Assembly: GCF_040954645.1 (NCBI RefSeq)
Contig: NC_092803.1
Coordinates: forward strand, 124,701,961-124,765,960
Direction of reading: 5' to 3'
DNA from: Diabrotica undecimpunctata
Taxonomy: Eukaryota; Arthropoda; Insecta; Coleoptera; Chrysomelidae
DNA: 64,000 bases
This document shows, one piece after another, positions 45,027-55,543 of this stretch. Position numbers and translations under genes: made by a program. Numbering within the stretch: position 1 is the first letter of the stretch; each line of letters starts with the position of its first letter. The notes under the pieces were generated by a model, which saw only the letters and a program-made list of their open reading frames with translations, made no database searches and was not told the DNA's origin.

Positions 45027-45427
45027 ACGTTATTAATAAATTTCCACAGACTCGTGGAAAAGCCAATTTTCACTCTCGGACGGAAAAATCGGCGAATATA
45101 TTTTGTCGGACAATGTAAAAATAGTATTTTTCAAGTTATTTTTGGACGATACAAAGAAAATCAGCTTGCAATTACTAAATTTTTTGAAGTTGTTTTTTTG
45201 GCATGTTTAGTTTGGTGGACTCCCTTATGGAACCAAAATTTTTGTCGGACAAGATTTTTTTCGGATATTTCACAAAGTCGCCTTTTGTATTCATTAAACA
45301 GCAATACATTATTAATAAATTTGATAAGCTGGAGAGAAAAAGCAGCCGGTACAGAATCCCGGCTAAGAGACTCCCTGTTAAGAGATAGTTGGGGGTCGAG
45401 GTCTTATGAAGCTATCCTGAAAATTGT
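45027..45427 (-). repeat. Right inverted-repeat arm of the PIN element
   Basis: Partner of the left arm. It retains about 40 bp missing from the left copy (ACTCCCTGTTAAGAGATAGT region at 45370-45390), so it is the fuller version. GTCGGAC motifs lie at 45105 and 45244. Confidence 0.9.
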
Positions 45428-45479
45428 AGCCTGTTATGTATGAGTGATACAGTATGTCACCTGGCACCTAGACTATAAG

Positions 45480-46272
45480 CAGAACAACAGTTTTTAATAT
45501 TATTAAAATATGGATAGAACAAAAAATTTTCGAAAGAAAGCAAGGTCCTGGAAGACCAAAAATATCTACTGCTTATGAAGATTGTAAGCTTTTGGAGAGA
45601 TTAAAAGAGAATCCTTTAAAAGATGCGAAAACTGCAAGAATTTAGTCACAGTTTCCGGGAAGAAAGACAACAACTTGGAGCAGAATTAAAGCATCGCGTC
45701 TTAGGTATCAAACTGTGCAGCGAAAAAACAAACTCTTACTCCACAACAGAAGCAATCAAGACTTATATTTGTTTTAACCCATCTGCTACAAAATCAAGAT
45801 TTTTGGGACAAAATAATATTTACAGTTGAGAAAATTTTTTAATCTTCTAAAAATTGCAAAATTGAGGTGGATGGACCAGATAATACTAGATTTTCTTTTT
45901 ATTTTAGAGTCAATTGGGGATGGATTTCAACTAGAAGAATGGGAATGGTATGGCGTATTGATGGCAGGTTTGTTGGGCAGATATCTAAATATTCTAGAAA
46001 ACATTCTATGTTTCAAAGTGTAGAACAGTTGTATCTAGAAAATAATTTTATCCTCCAACAAGACAATTATCCTGTTTACACTGTAAATATAATAAACCAG
46101 TGGCTCCAGAATAACAACATCGAAACTTTACCATGCTGAAGAGCTGTGGCACGGTATACAACAGGTTTGGAAAGAGGTCTCTGAAGAAGACAATTTCATA
46201 GTTCCTTTCACGCAGATGGACAGAAGACTACAAGCTGTTATCAATGCTGATGGAGATATTACAAAATATTAA
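45480..46272 (+). pseudogene. Tc1-like transposase fragment
   Basis: RTTVFNIIKIWIEQ followed by RKQGPGRPKISTAYEDCKLL is the second HTH with the GRP hook. Then come KTTTWSRIKASRLRYQTVQR, VDGPDNTRFSFYFR, MVWRIDGRFVGQI, YLENNFILQQDNYPVYTVNI (second Asp, about 46035-46080), NNNIETLPC, and an end VWKEVSEEDNFIVPF to a stop at about 46272. The first Asp box and the N-terminal HTH are missing or decayed. It directly follows the PIN element; no inverted repeats were recognised. Confidence 0.7.
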
Positions 46273-47684
46273 TTTTATTTTTACATACCTAAATTTAGTA
46301 TAGTTTTGGTCTTCCAGACTTTTGGCTTTCTTTCGAGAGTTTCTTGTTCCAGTCATTTTTATTAATAGAAAAACTGTTGTTCTACTTATGTTAATATCTC
46401 TGATAGTGCCCAGTTATTTGTTAATTTGGCTACAATTCTTTAATAGGTATATTGTTGAGTTAATTTGTTTGTTTTATTCCTTTAAGATAATAAAAATAAT
46501 AACATTAAATATAAATATAATAAAACAACCCTATTTTATGTAAAAACTATCGTTTTTATACTCTTTATAAAATGCAAGAATTCAAAATAATATAAAAATT
46601 TAGACCTTGATAATTATTACAATTTATGAATTAACATTATGTAATAAAATGTTTTTTGTTTGTTTATATTATTATTTGTCTGTCATAATAAATGTAATAT
46701 AATGTCAGAAAAATTAAATACACTACTCAAAATGATCAAATCTTACTAATAGTCGTATCAGTTTTTTTTAGGAACCAGCTGTATTTGATAATAAATATTA
46801 TTCATCATTATATTATGTGCAGCAATGAACTGAACATAATTAATTTATCCAAGAGCAGACCGAACGTATTTTACTTCGATATTAACTGTTTTCCGTTAGA
46901 TTTAATTAAACATGATGCGTGCAAAACATTTCAAACATAAGTCTAACTAAAAACCTTTCAGAATTCCTCGCTGAATGATTATTTCTCTCGGCTTTTACCA
47001 AATTTCACTTAGGGCATATATATGTGGACTGAAAGCAATAACGAACTAGGTACATTAAATATTCCAAAGTTGGCGAATGGAGGCGAGCACTGGCCAAGAG
47101 TGTGTACTACTAACATTAGAGCCAAAGGTCATTAGTATTCCCTTCTGGTCCCTTTCAACTTCAGTGAGCGATTTTTGCCGCTGCCGTGCCGTCCCTCTTA
47201 AACCGCCCATTTCGGACTCAGAGAAAATTTTATTCTGGTTATTTCCTCCACTTTTCGCGTCATCAAAATAATCACGGCTATTAGTATTAGAGGAAAATGC
47301 CCGAGGCTGCCAGCGGAACATTTATATGCAAAATTTAATTGACTTTGTCATCAGAAAGAACAGGTATTATTAGTAATCTATTTTTGTCACTTTATTAAGC
47401 TAACGAGTTATTTCTATTATTATTGTTTTAATAATTCTATAATCTAAATCAACACTAAATAAATGCTAAAGTCAATAATTACTAAAGGTAAAACGAAAAA
47501 GTTTAAATATTGCACAAATTACTAATTTAATTAAACAAAGAGAGGTCTCTTTTGGAGACTATAATTATTTATCAATGCTTTTATTCAAAATCACATCCCA
47601 TAAAGAGTTTGTAAAAAGTTTCTCTAATGCTTTATATTAGACTAAAATAATAAATTACAAGTTGCTTAAACACAGGTTTAATAA
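46273..47684. other. Gene-free stretch with a possible conserved block at 47055-47335
   Basis: 46273-47050 is AT-rich and featureless. 47055-47335 has near-balanced base composition and stays open for 88 codons on the minus strand (MFRWQPRAFSSNTNSRDYFD), without a domain I know. It may be a conserved non-coding element of the host locus or a lone exon; splice sites are not convincing. Confidence 0.35.
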
Positions 47685-48093
47685 CGTCGGTATACTGCGA
47701 AAACCAGGTAAATGTCGGAATACCGAAAACGAGAAAAAACGTTTTTAAAGTTTAGTTTTATATTGTGAATTAAGCAGTCAGCTTGGTTTTGATATTAGGT
47801 ATTCTAGTGAAAGATGCATATATCTGAAATGATATTCTATCATTAGTTTGAAAAAGTTGAGACACCTATCTGACTAATCCTAAATTTAAGTTGGAAATGG
47901 TCCTATCACTTACCTGGTTTTACCTGTAAATCTAAATAAATCAATTACTCTTCAAATAACATATTTAACACAAATATAATAAACCAAATATAATATTGTC
48001 CAGTTTTGTGATCGAGATATGAGGCTTTTACTAGGTAATAGCAATGTTTTAAGGTATTAGTCGATATTTATGACATTTAACTGGTTTTCCCTG
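47685..48093. promoter_or_regulatory. E1 left terminal and subterminal repeats
   Basis: The terminal inverted copy is AAAACCAGGTAAATG (47699-47714). Two opposite-orientation copies lie inside: CACTTACCTGGTTTTACCTG at 47907 and CATTTAACTGGTTTTCCCTG at 48074. They are candidate transposase-binding sites. Confidence 0.7.
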
Positions 48094-48203
48094 AAAATTG
48101 TATTAACAGCTATGTGTAGTTATAGTTATTGTTTATATGAATGACAGGCAGTTTTATAGAAAAAATCAAATTTATTTCGAATATAATAATAACAATATTA
48201 TTA

Positions 48204-50331
48204 TTATGAGGCTTCCTCGTCCGATTCGTCACTGAAAGCAGGCTCCGGCAAGATGTCTGTTACATCATTTCCCGTTTTCAAATTACGATACCACCAGTGA
48301 TATTCCTCCGGTATCACTCCCTTATCACATAGCTGTAATAAATCTCTCTTTTTTGCTATGCTATTGGCAAATGTGCATCATAAAGTCGCTTAAGTTCTTC
48401 AAGATTGCTTGAATTAGTTGATAACTTGGCGTGCTTTTTTCTTGTTGACTGCCGTGCAGTATCAGTAAGGAAATAATTGAAGCTTGTTGACATGTCATAA
48501 TTAAAATAGATTCTGTTTGTCTCTCCTTTCACGAATCTCATTCTTTTTATCTTCAACCAACCTTTTTTGAATTTATCAATTCAACCTTTTAAATCATAAA
48601 ACTCATAGTATTTAAATTCTTTACATTTGTATGGTTCTATACTTACTTTTTTATAATATACCTTGATATTTTTATTTCCTCTTGCATTTTGAAAAACAGA
48701 CAAGTAATCTGGCATCCCATAGATAGATCTGTGTTTTTTAGCAGTTTCGTTACTACTCTGCATAGAGTCAACTTCCATATAGGAATGTCCAGACTCTAAA
48801 AATTTGTGTTCAATAATATTTAAACGGATTCTGTCCTTTGCAGGTATCAGAAAATAAACTTATTTCACTTGCATATTCTGGAACACATTTTGATAAGTAG
48901 TGGAGTATAATGCTTTCTATTTCAGAACTTCCTCGTCTACCGTTAATTTCTGACCAGTCAAAACAGTAAGCTGCATTTGGTAATGCGGCTTCATATACAC
49001 ACAAATTGTAGACACATAATTTTCGAGAATAATATAGTTTTCCAGTCAATCCACTTGGAATCTCTAGTACGGCCTGTAAATCGAAAGTAACTGAAACAAA
49101 ATCCCGTTGTTCATTAGATCTTTTCTTATCATTTTGTTTTTTAAGATTACATACTTCTTTTCTTTTCTGATGTTCTCTGTAACTGTCTTCTAAATCCGAT
49201 TTGTCAGTTGGATTAGCCATATCATATTTATTACAAACTAAACATTGATCTTTTTTAGCAACAAAAAAGCTTAAACTATAGTCGTTAGAAAATATTCTTC
49301 GATATGTAATTTCGCTAACACCTTCCAGTTTCTTCTGCTCATAGTCGATTATAAAAAGTTGGTACATTTTTCTTATATTTAAATTTTTGTCCAAATATCT
49401 ATGCTTTGAACTTTGGCGAATATAATGTGGGCCCATGGTTGGAAAAGACTCAATATGAGCCTTCAGGATTTTTGGGGTTTTACTGCCTGTTTTATTTGGC
49501 GGTGTATGCTTGCCTCTTTTATCATTATTTGCATAACAGCCTAGAATATCAGTTTTTCTTACATTTTGTATTAACGACGCCGACATACAAAGCGTCTTAC
49601 AAAGAAATTTTTCACATACCTGTATGTCTTGACCATTCACAGAAAAGTAACACTTTTTGGAAAATGCACGTGGTTTTTTAAACTTCAACGAACTGCAACG
49701 ACTCTCTTTGGTGGCTCCGTTTTAATATGTGCAATAAGAAAATGTTTCTGGCCTATATATTCTAACTTTCAATCATCACGACATAGTCTTTGTCTGTAAT
49801 CTTAGCTGAAATAACTGGCACATTTTTAAAAGCACTCTGAACAATTAACTGGTTTTGGCATTGCTGGTCTATGGTCTTTTTTTTATCTTATAACGCAAAC
49901 CTTTAGCACGCCTCCTCTTTGCGACATTTATTACCCAATCTTTGGGGTTAGCTTTTCTCCAACGTTTTAGTGGACGTACGTCTTTCCATACTTTGTCAAG
50001 AAGTAGATTTAATATCCAACTAGCTATTTTCGTCGGTGCACCTATTTCAGTATCTTTTTTCTCATCATTTAGGCTATCAAAGTGTGTAAATCATATAGAC
50101 TTCCTAGAGAGAGCGATCCCTCTTCACTTAGCTGATATGTGGGGTCTGCATCTGAAAAGTCACTATCAAAAATGGATTCCATCATTGAGACTATATTGTT
50201 CTCAGAATCATCAAGAATTGAACTGCTGTCTTCAGTTATTCTGTGTATGTGTTATAAGGATCATTTATGGGTTTAGCTTAGTAATCATTTCTAAATTTTA
50301 CCTCAACCCGTTTTCAGGTAGAATGAAGTAA
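48204..50331 (-). pseudogene. E1 transposase (unclassified DDE-type superfamily), lightly damaged
   Basis: The N-terminal acidic region (EDSSSILDDSENNIVSMMES, about 50240-50175) may begin after an intron ending ACATACACAG. Then comes the basic block RPLKRWRKANPKDWVIN (about 49985-49930, shifted frame). The frame 49688-48810 carries a KTLCMSASLIQNVRKTDIL segment, HIESFPTMGPHYIRQSSKHR, LNIRKMYQLFIIDY and CLVCNKYD (zinc-binding-like). Catalytic-looking blocks follow: VTFDLQAVLEIP (Asp), YCFDWSEINGRRGSSEIES (Glu), SLFSDTCKGQN (Asp). After a shift near 48810 come IEHKFLESGHSYMEVDSMQS and YYKKVSIEPYKCKEFKYYEF. The end LLQLCDKGVIPEEYHWWYRN is followed by an acidic tail and stop at 48204. About five frameshifts or stops. 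The superfamily is common in arthropods and cnidarians. Confidence 0.75.
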
Positions 50332-50620
50332 GTACACTTAAAGGTTTTTACTAGTCGATATGAAAGAGAAATTTTAATAAATCATACACGTAAAATGTAT
50401 TAAAGACACTTATCACCTTTTTACTGAATATGGTTTGCAGTAGTAGAAATATATTGTTGTCCGGCATAATAATATATGTAGGCTTACTTTGTTTTACATG
50501 CAACAGAACTTTAATTTTATGGAAGTAAGTAGCGATATATGGTTTTATTTGAAAATGAAAAGTTGATTAGGTGTAACTTATTTGTTTATTACACAAATTA
50601 TCTGCTGAATGGTAAGTCGT

Positions 50621-50732
50621 ATCATTTATTGGGTTTTACCTGTATGTAGAGCGGAAAAAGCTGAGAATTTTGGTATACTTAACTCAATATTTTAAAATTT
50701 GTCATTTACCTGGTTTTCGCAGTATACCGACG
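50621..50732. promoter_or_regulatory. E1 right subterminal repeats
   Basis: CATTTATTGGGTTTTACCTG at 50623 and the terminal CATTTACCTGGTTTTCGCAG at 50703 match the left-end motif, mirroring the left side. Confidence 0.65.
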
Positions 50733-50997
50733 ATAATTATCCTTAACAAACGAAGACCACAGGGAAATAACTTGATAAGTCACATTTTTGGTTTTTTTCA
50801 GGAGAACATTTTTAAAGTTTAAAACTCTGTGATTATGTTAAAATAAATCTTACAATTAATTAGTAATAAAAAGAAAAAAATTTGAATATATTGGTTGTTG
50901 GTTTACGTTTTAATTTTTTTTTTTTTTTAATTTATGTTGCATATTAATGGTACATTGTTTTTTATACATCTACATGAAGTTTTTCCCCTGTAAAGAA

Positions 50998-51021
50998 GGA
51001 CTTACCAAGTTATTTTCCTGT
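50998..51021. promoter_or_regulatory. E2 left subterminal repeat
   Basis: GGACTTACCAAGTTATTTTC followed by CTGT is one copy of the E2 24-bp motif, opposite in orientation to the left terminus and the same as the right terminus. Confidence 0.65.
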
Positions 51022-51175
51022 AAAATCATTGGTTGTCTATTTTCTGTCTAAAATGAAACAGAAATAGAGTAAATATATTTTTACTGCAAAAAGTATCAAA
51101 CGAAACCATGTCATAAAAAAAATTTTACAATATAATAATTCCAGTTCTCTAGTTAGTTCAATACTTTGTCATGGT

Positions 51176-52712
51176 TTATTTTTTGTTTTTGGCTGTAAGT
51201 TTGTCATAATAGGCCTTAGCTTTAATGCCACAAAAATCTTTGAGAGATTGGATTCGTCTTTTTATAAACGAAGTCTAAGAACGCTGTCCAAGACTTAATA
51301 ATCGTGGGCTCATCTTCTACTCTTACGACTAAAAAAGGTGTAGGCTTAACTCTGGAACACTCAACTTCATGGTACAAATCATCCGGAATCTCATACCTAG
51401 ACTTTTTCTTAATCAAAGCTGTATTTTTGTAACACTCAAGGTATGAGTGTCCACGAATAGGGTATGTTATTTTTATTAGCTTTTATAGTCTTTTCAGATT
51501 ACTGACCAAAAAGTGGTAAAACTTGAATAGAGCACTGTTTTTGTTTTATCCCGAACACGAATCACAGAAAATATAAAGCTCTTCAACATTAGGATCAAGG
51601 AAATTATATACATATATATAGTGGAAAAGAAATGAGGAAACCTCGTCTGCACCTTTCTTTCCAACATTTTTTGGATAGATATAAAAGTAGCTGTCACTAC
51701 TTGAAAGCACATGTATATTAAACATATATACAGACAATTACCTTTTGTAGTAGACATGGTTGGTTTTATTGTTAGGGTTGTTTTATTGTTATTGTTAGAG
51801 GCAAAATATGGTTGTTTTCTCAAGTGAAGTTCTTGTTTAGTTTCAAGTGCTTTTAGTTCTTGACTAAGCTTGTGCTTATTTAATGCATCTCCATTCTATT
51901 TTTTAAACTTAACGTTTTCTTTTCCGCAGTATACCCATCACACGTGCTACAAGTATCCGATCTCGGATATCCAAATCCAATGTTGAAATCAATATTAAAA
52001 ATAGACCTATAGCTTTCATAAGAAAAGTTAGGGGATTTTGCATTAAATTGGAATATTTCTCTTTAAATACACTAAACATTTTTTTAATGTTTAATAAGTC
52101 ATCTAAATAGGCCCTTGAAGATTTTTTTAGGCTATAATGACTACTTCTGCTAGAGAAAGAAATTATGTGCTCATGGACTGCTTTTTTTAAATCTTCGTCC
52201 ATTTGGTAGGGGCGATTTTTATGCAAACCCCTTAACTCCCTAGGAGCGTCATTTGATTTTTTAAATTTATTTACAAGAACATCAACTTTACCTCGTGTTA
52301 TACCATGAAATGACACAAAAGCATTCTTGCAGATCTGGATATCTTCTACACTGGCTTCCCGTTTTATTTTCACATGATAACAGACAGTGCAGTCTCGAAA
52401 ACCAGCATCATTCTCAGGGCTTTCTAGCCCTTCTTCATTGTACAGGAACCAAAGTAACCAAAGCTGCTAAATATAAGTTTATCTCGTCATAATTTTTAAA
52501 AGAGTTCATATTTTTTATAATAGATTCTCATTCATGTCCAGAGATTAAATGAAAACATTTCTTAGTACTATTATAAGCTTCGCCAGTTGCATGACACTGT
52601 AACTTTAGTTTCTTTGAAACATCTTGCATCCTTCCAAAGCTTTTCCTTTTCTTAGAGTTTTTCCCAGAAGCAAAAAGTGCTGATCACTCGAACACTCACC
52701 CGTATCTGCCAT
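51176..52712 (-). pseudogene. E2 transposase (same superfamily as E1), degraded
   Basis: The start is the ATG at 52712 (MADTGECSSD). A Lys-rich stretch leads to KLKLQCHATGEAYNS, then (frame 52373-51909) DIQICKNAFVSFHGITRGKV, RELRGLHKNRPYQMDEDL, HIISFSSRSSHYSLKKSSRA and [14 protein letters not shown]. These align block by block with E1. Further: LSVYMFNIHVLSSSDSYFYI, KKGADEVSSFLFHYI, and NVEELYIFCDSCSGQNKN (Asp block). The last blocks are RGHSYLECYKN (third acidic block), EVECSRVKPTPFLVVRVED and FCGIKAKAYYDKL, stop at 51176. There are at least four frameshifts, the first acidic block is mostly lost, and it is shorter than E1 because of deletions. Confidence 0.7.
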
Positions 52713-52864
52713 GATTATTTTGATTATAAGATAAAAGTATCAAATGTTGTAAATAATCACTTTCACTTTAAAATTAAACAAACTAAGCACTAACATAACC
52801 TTTAAAACACAGAAACTGTAGGACTAATGTCGCATGCGCTTGTTGCTAACTGCTAGGATTACCT

Positions 52865-53076
52865 GGACTTATCAACGTTTTCCCCTGTTTGGAATGGACA
52901 TGTCAAGTTCTTTTTCTGTACAGGGTTATTTTAAACACTTATATCTTGTGACTGATCAAGTTATTACTCTGTATTCTGTTACTCTTAGAAACTATGTAAT
53001 TAAAGCTACAAAGTGGTATTAAAAACAAGAAATGTCATAAAATAGACTCATCAAGTTCTTTCCCTGTGGTCTTCGT
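52865..53076. promoter_or_regulatory. E2 right terminal and subterminal repeats
   Basis: Three spaced copies of a 23-24-bp motif in the same direction: GGACTTATCAACGTTTTCCC (52865), GGACATGTCAAGTTCTTTTT (52896) and GACTCATCAAGTTCTTTCCC (53045, terminal), each ending CTGT. Confidence 0.7.
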
Positions 53077-54349
53077 AAATAAAAAGGAAGGATTGGCTTT
53101 ATAATTGCCACAAAATTAAATAAACTAACGTATACAAAAAGTGAAAGTTATTCTGCATCTGCTATATCTGTAAAACTAAACTAACTCACAAAATATTTTT
53201 AAAGTTTTTTGATTTCAATCCCTTAAAAATATTTATAATTACTTATCGACGTTCCCACACATTGTCTGCGGGTGTGAATCTCTACTCCTAGTTTAGCGAA
53301 TTCCTGACCTGTATATAACTGTTTAGGGTTGCAATATTCCACGACCATAGAATTTGACTCCTAATGGTCAACAACAAATTTCACTTCCAGGTGTGTACTT
53401 CTCCAAGCGCACTACGGTACTAATGTATTTGAGTACCCGCCTAAAGTAAACCATAGCTTTATTTTTGTTGATAAACTTTGACGAATTTATTGGATTATTT
53501 CGATGGCTAATATTTAAAACCAAATTTATTATCACGATTTCCAAACATTCTCGTCCTGCCATGTATGGATGGATATTCATTTTCGTAGAATGTTTAATAA
53601 TAATTTTTTTGAGAATTTGAATTACTAAGTGGAAATCGAAAAGTCAAAGACTAGTTATATATATTTTGCTAGTTATATGATTTTCATGACAATCAATAAT
53701 TGTGGCTTATATAAGTAAACTATTTAAATTAGACATGCCACAAATGAATAGTTTTAAAACCTCATTTGTATTACAATTTTTCCTTTAACAATTTGAGCCA
53801 CCAACTAAAAATTCTTTGTTTAATCGGTGATATATTTATTTTCTGCAGTTGCCGGTAAAGAAAAGCTTAAGGAATCACTAATTAGATATCATTTTAAACA
53901 AATACTTTCTTGTATACTGTAACAATTTTTATTTGGAGGTGACTCATCTACAAATTAAACTGAGAGCTAACGGCAACAATGTTAAATGACAGAAGTAAAT
54001 TTTTAGCGGTTCTTACCAAGGTCATTTTTATTGTTGATGCTTCGTCATAAGTGGATAAGTGAAAGTAAGATGGTTTCATAAAATTTGCCCCCATAATAAT
54101 ATATCATCTATATGCCGATGCGATTCACTAGCGAATAGTTGAAAAAGTTTGTTAAATACTTTAAAACATCGGTAAACTAATCAACACTTCGCTGGTCTAT
54201 ATATTTACGTGCTTTCGGTTTCTTCATCATCAAGCGTCCATATCTGCATATACGTGGTGTGTTCTATTTTAGTTTAAAGTAAAAAATACTTTTTAAAGTA
54301 AGTAAACAACAGAAAACTGTCAGAATAATATGACTGATGCTTATTCTTT
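53077..54349. other. Gene-free stretch
   Basis: No supported gene. 53230-53580 is less AT-rich, with a 70-codon minus-strand frame (MVYFRRVLKYISTVVRLEKY) that I cannot place; it may be old transposon coding DNA. A CCGAAAGC motif near 54205-54235 (minus) weakly resembles the CTGAAGA hairpins elsewhere. Confidence 0.35.
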
Positions 54350-55118
54350 TTATAGCATTAAGATGGATGCCGTAGCGGATCCCAGTAATTTACAAAGAAA
54401 ACGGAAGTTTATGTCGGTATAAGAAAAATAGATTATCTGTAGAGTGTATGAAAATTTAAAAAATACACTTCGTATAGTGGAAGCTGTAGCTCAGTGTTTA
54501 CTTTTAACAGGAATATTCGTGTCAATAATTGAACGCATTGTACGTGAAAAAAGGTGACTAGGATTGTGCAAGCTACAAAACTACATTGTCGTGTACATTT
54601 CAAAAATGAGCAAAGAGACGTTAAGGATAAGACTAAAAGGTGATGGTTTGGATCCCTTCTTTCATGAGTCAAGTCAAATTCGGTAATAGTGAGGGATAAT
54701 CCTTCTTATTAGAGTCAATAAGTAGAACATCTACCAACTATCGCCACTAGAAAAGCACACATACAGAGTTGGTTAGGACAAAAAAGAATTCCATTTTCCA
54801 AGGACATGGTTAAGGCTAACCTTATAAGTGACACTAGATAGCATTTTTGAATCTCCTTCTTATCATTGGAAGTTAAACCCAATATAATTAATCTGGGCTC
54901 AAGTAAAGGGTTACGTAGCTCGTGAAAACGCGACATATAAAATTTCTAATGTCCAACGTTTGTTAGGAATCGCAATGAAACAGATACGGAAAAAAGATTG
55001 GGCTAATACTGTAGCCCATGTGATTAAGGAAGAAAAGAAAATCTGGATATTGGACAAGATGAAAGACAATGTTCTCGACAAAATGATAATAGACTGGGGA
55101 TGCCTCTACGGGCGACTC
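54350..55118 (+). pseudogene. IS630/Tc1-type (DDE_3) transposase fragment
   Basis: N-terminal HTH pieces (CRVYENLKNTLRIVEAVAQC, 54435-54500) are followed by LRIRLKGDGLDPF. A large central deletion follows, then RKAHIQSWLGQKRIPFSKDM (54745-54810), an NLGSSKGLR frame equal to W.QVKGYVARENATYKISNV (54895-54950), and IAMKQIRKKDWANTVAHVIK with EEKKIWILDKMKDNV (54970-55075). This is the standard C-terminus after the catalytic Glu box. Dead and internally deleted. Confidence 0.65.
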
Positions 55119-55201
55119 GCTGGTTCCGAAACTTCATAAGCATAACTTAGCTTATTATTTTTTTTCTGTGTAGTTCTCCTATATAAATTGAATATAATCA
55201 T

Positions 55202-55385
55202 TATTTTGCAAAGTTTTCTGTTTTTTGAAGTACTGTATTAGGCACTCTACATATAACAATAATAAAATTTTACTTTATTTTGTTAGACAACTATAAGATA
55301 CATGACTCAAAAGACACATGATAATTTAATAATTATATTGGTCTTAGATACTTACTTATGTATTTAAATGTACTTACGTACTTAC
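55202..55385. repeat. Direct repeat, copy 1
   Basis: About 185 bp starting ATTTTGCAAAGTTTTCTG is repeated with mismatches at 55544-55728. Shared landmarks: TACTGTATTAGG, TTTTGTTAGACAACTATAAG and GATAATTTAATAATTATATT. The offset is about 342 bp. The family is not recognised. Confidence 0.75.
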
Positions 55386-55543
55386 TTATGTATTTAAATA
55401 AATAACTAAATTAGTTCAAATCAAGTTAAAACGAAACAAATATAACGTTTATAGCAGACAGCAATCCTATAAATAGGGAATGAAGTGCAATGACAAGTTC
55501 GTATGTTAAAATTTCAGATTTAGTCTAATGAAAAACTAAGTAT

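Larger units (their letters stand above)
42316..45427 (-). mobile_element. 3.1-kb long-inverted-repeat element carrying a PIN/FEN-like gene
   Basis: The outer ends ACAATTTTCAGGATAGCTTC (42316) and its complement (to 45427) open inverted repeats of about 400 bp: 42316-42713 against 45027-45427, with several small deletions in the left arm. Between them lie a minus-strand two-exon gene, a TA microsatellite and many copies of GTCCGACAAA. I could not fix a target duplication. No DDE transposase is visible, so either the nuclease-like gene is the mobilising enzyme or the copy relies on another element. Confidence 0.8.
47685..50732 (-). mobile_element. DNA transposon E1, perfect 30-bp inverted repeats, ATAA duplication
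   Basis: The first 30 bp (47685-47714, starting CGTCGGTATACTGCGAAAAC) are exactly the reverse complement of 50703-50732. ATAA flanks both sides (47681-47684 and 50733-50736), a 4-bp target duplication. Related CATTTACCTGGTTTTMCCTG motifs recur inside each end. It encodes a minus-strand transposase. A four-base duplication fits the Sola group among described superfamilies, but I cannot confirm membership. Perfect termini suggest a recent insertion. Confidence 0.88.
50750..53076 (-). mobile_element. DNA transposon E2, related to E1, in direct abutment
   Basis: The inverted termini are ACGAAGACCACAGGGAAATA with continuation CTTGATAAGTC (50750-50780) and the complement at 53045-53076 (two mismatches). 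Subterminal copies follow. The gene is a divergent homologue of the E1 transposase on the same strand. Only 17 bp (50733-50749) separate it from E1. The target duplication is not resolved. Confidence 0.82.

Noticed and set aside
45054..45443. 129-codon plus-strand open frame
   Set aside because: It is the right inverted-repeat arm of the same element, without protein motifs.
49942..50331. 129-codon plus-strand frame
   Set aside because: Antisense of the E1 transposase N-terminal region, which reads as acidic and basic blocks typical of the superfamily on the minus strand.
54475..54560. Possible tRNA or SINE head (GTAGCTCAGTG motif)
   Set aside because: GTAGCTCAGTG resembles a tRNA A-box end, but no matching B box or cloverleaf follows, and the stretch reads as an IS630-type HTH.
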